Assembly (NCBI GenBank): GCA_050996405.1
Contig: JBPCRW010000245.1
Coordinates: forward strand, 1-5,639
DNA from: JBPCRW01 sp050996405
Lineage (GTDB): Bacteria > Acidobacteriota > Blastocatellia > Pyrinomonadales > Pyrinomonadaceae
Length of the DNA stretch: 5,639 nt
Reading direction: 5' to 3'
Positions 5,633-5,639 of the stretch are shown piece by piece. Both the position numbers and the translations under genes were made by a program. The notes beneath the pieces are model-generated. The model searched no databases and had not been told where the DNA came from. It was given only the letters and a program-made list of their open reading frames with translations. Every line of letters begins with the position of its first letter. Position 1 is the stretch's first letter.

Positions 5633-5639
5633 GTAAGGG

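Overview
The window holds one strand-uniform gene block (all + strand) in near-continuous coding sequence. It is most of an Opp/Dpp-type peptide ABC importer operon, in the order oppB (5'-truncated), a Uma2-family PD-(D/E)XK nuclease-like gene, oppC, oppD, oppF. A long imperfect palindrome follows at the 3' end of oppF. Next is a zeta-crystallin-type quinone oxidoreductase (qor-like), and a GC-rich hairpin closes the window. No RNA gene, CRISPR array, transposase or phage gene was seen, and no gene-free stretch longer than 80 bases exists.

The organism is bacterial, with moderate base composition (samples counted by hand run from about 40 to 62% GC) and few Shine-Dalgarno sequences; most starts follow short A/T-rich leaders. 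A Uma2 gene, iterated GCGGATT-type intergenic palindromes and this style of Opp proteins would fit a Gram-negative-like, non-proteobacterial lineage. An Acidobacteriota/Blastocatellia-type genome is my tentative guess, made from general recollection and not proven by the sequence.

How the genes work together: OppB and OppC form the membrane channel. OppD and OppF are the two ATPases, each carrying a four-cysteine C-terminal motif of the oligopeptide-transporter domain. The substrate-binding lipoprotein is not in the window and may lie upstream. The spacings (4, 6 and 17 nt, and an 8-bp overlap) indicate one transcript through oppB-uma2-oppC-oppD-oppF. The qor-like gene lies 77 nt beyond oppF, across the palindrome, and is probably a separate function.

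The least ordinary features are the Uma2 gene wedged between the two permease genes and the palindrome that overruns the end of oppF, supplying its last codons and its stop. I found no convincing wholly new multi-gene system here.
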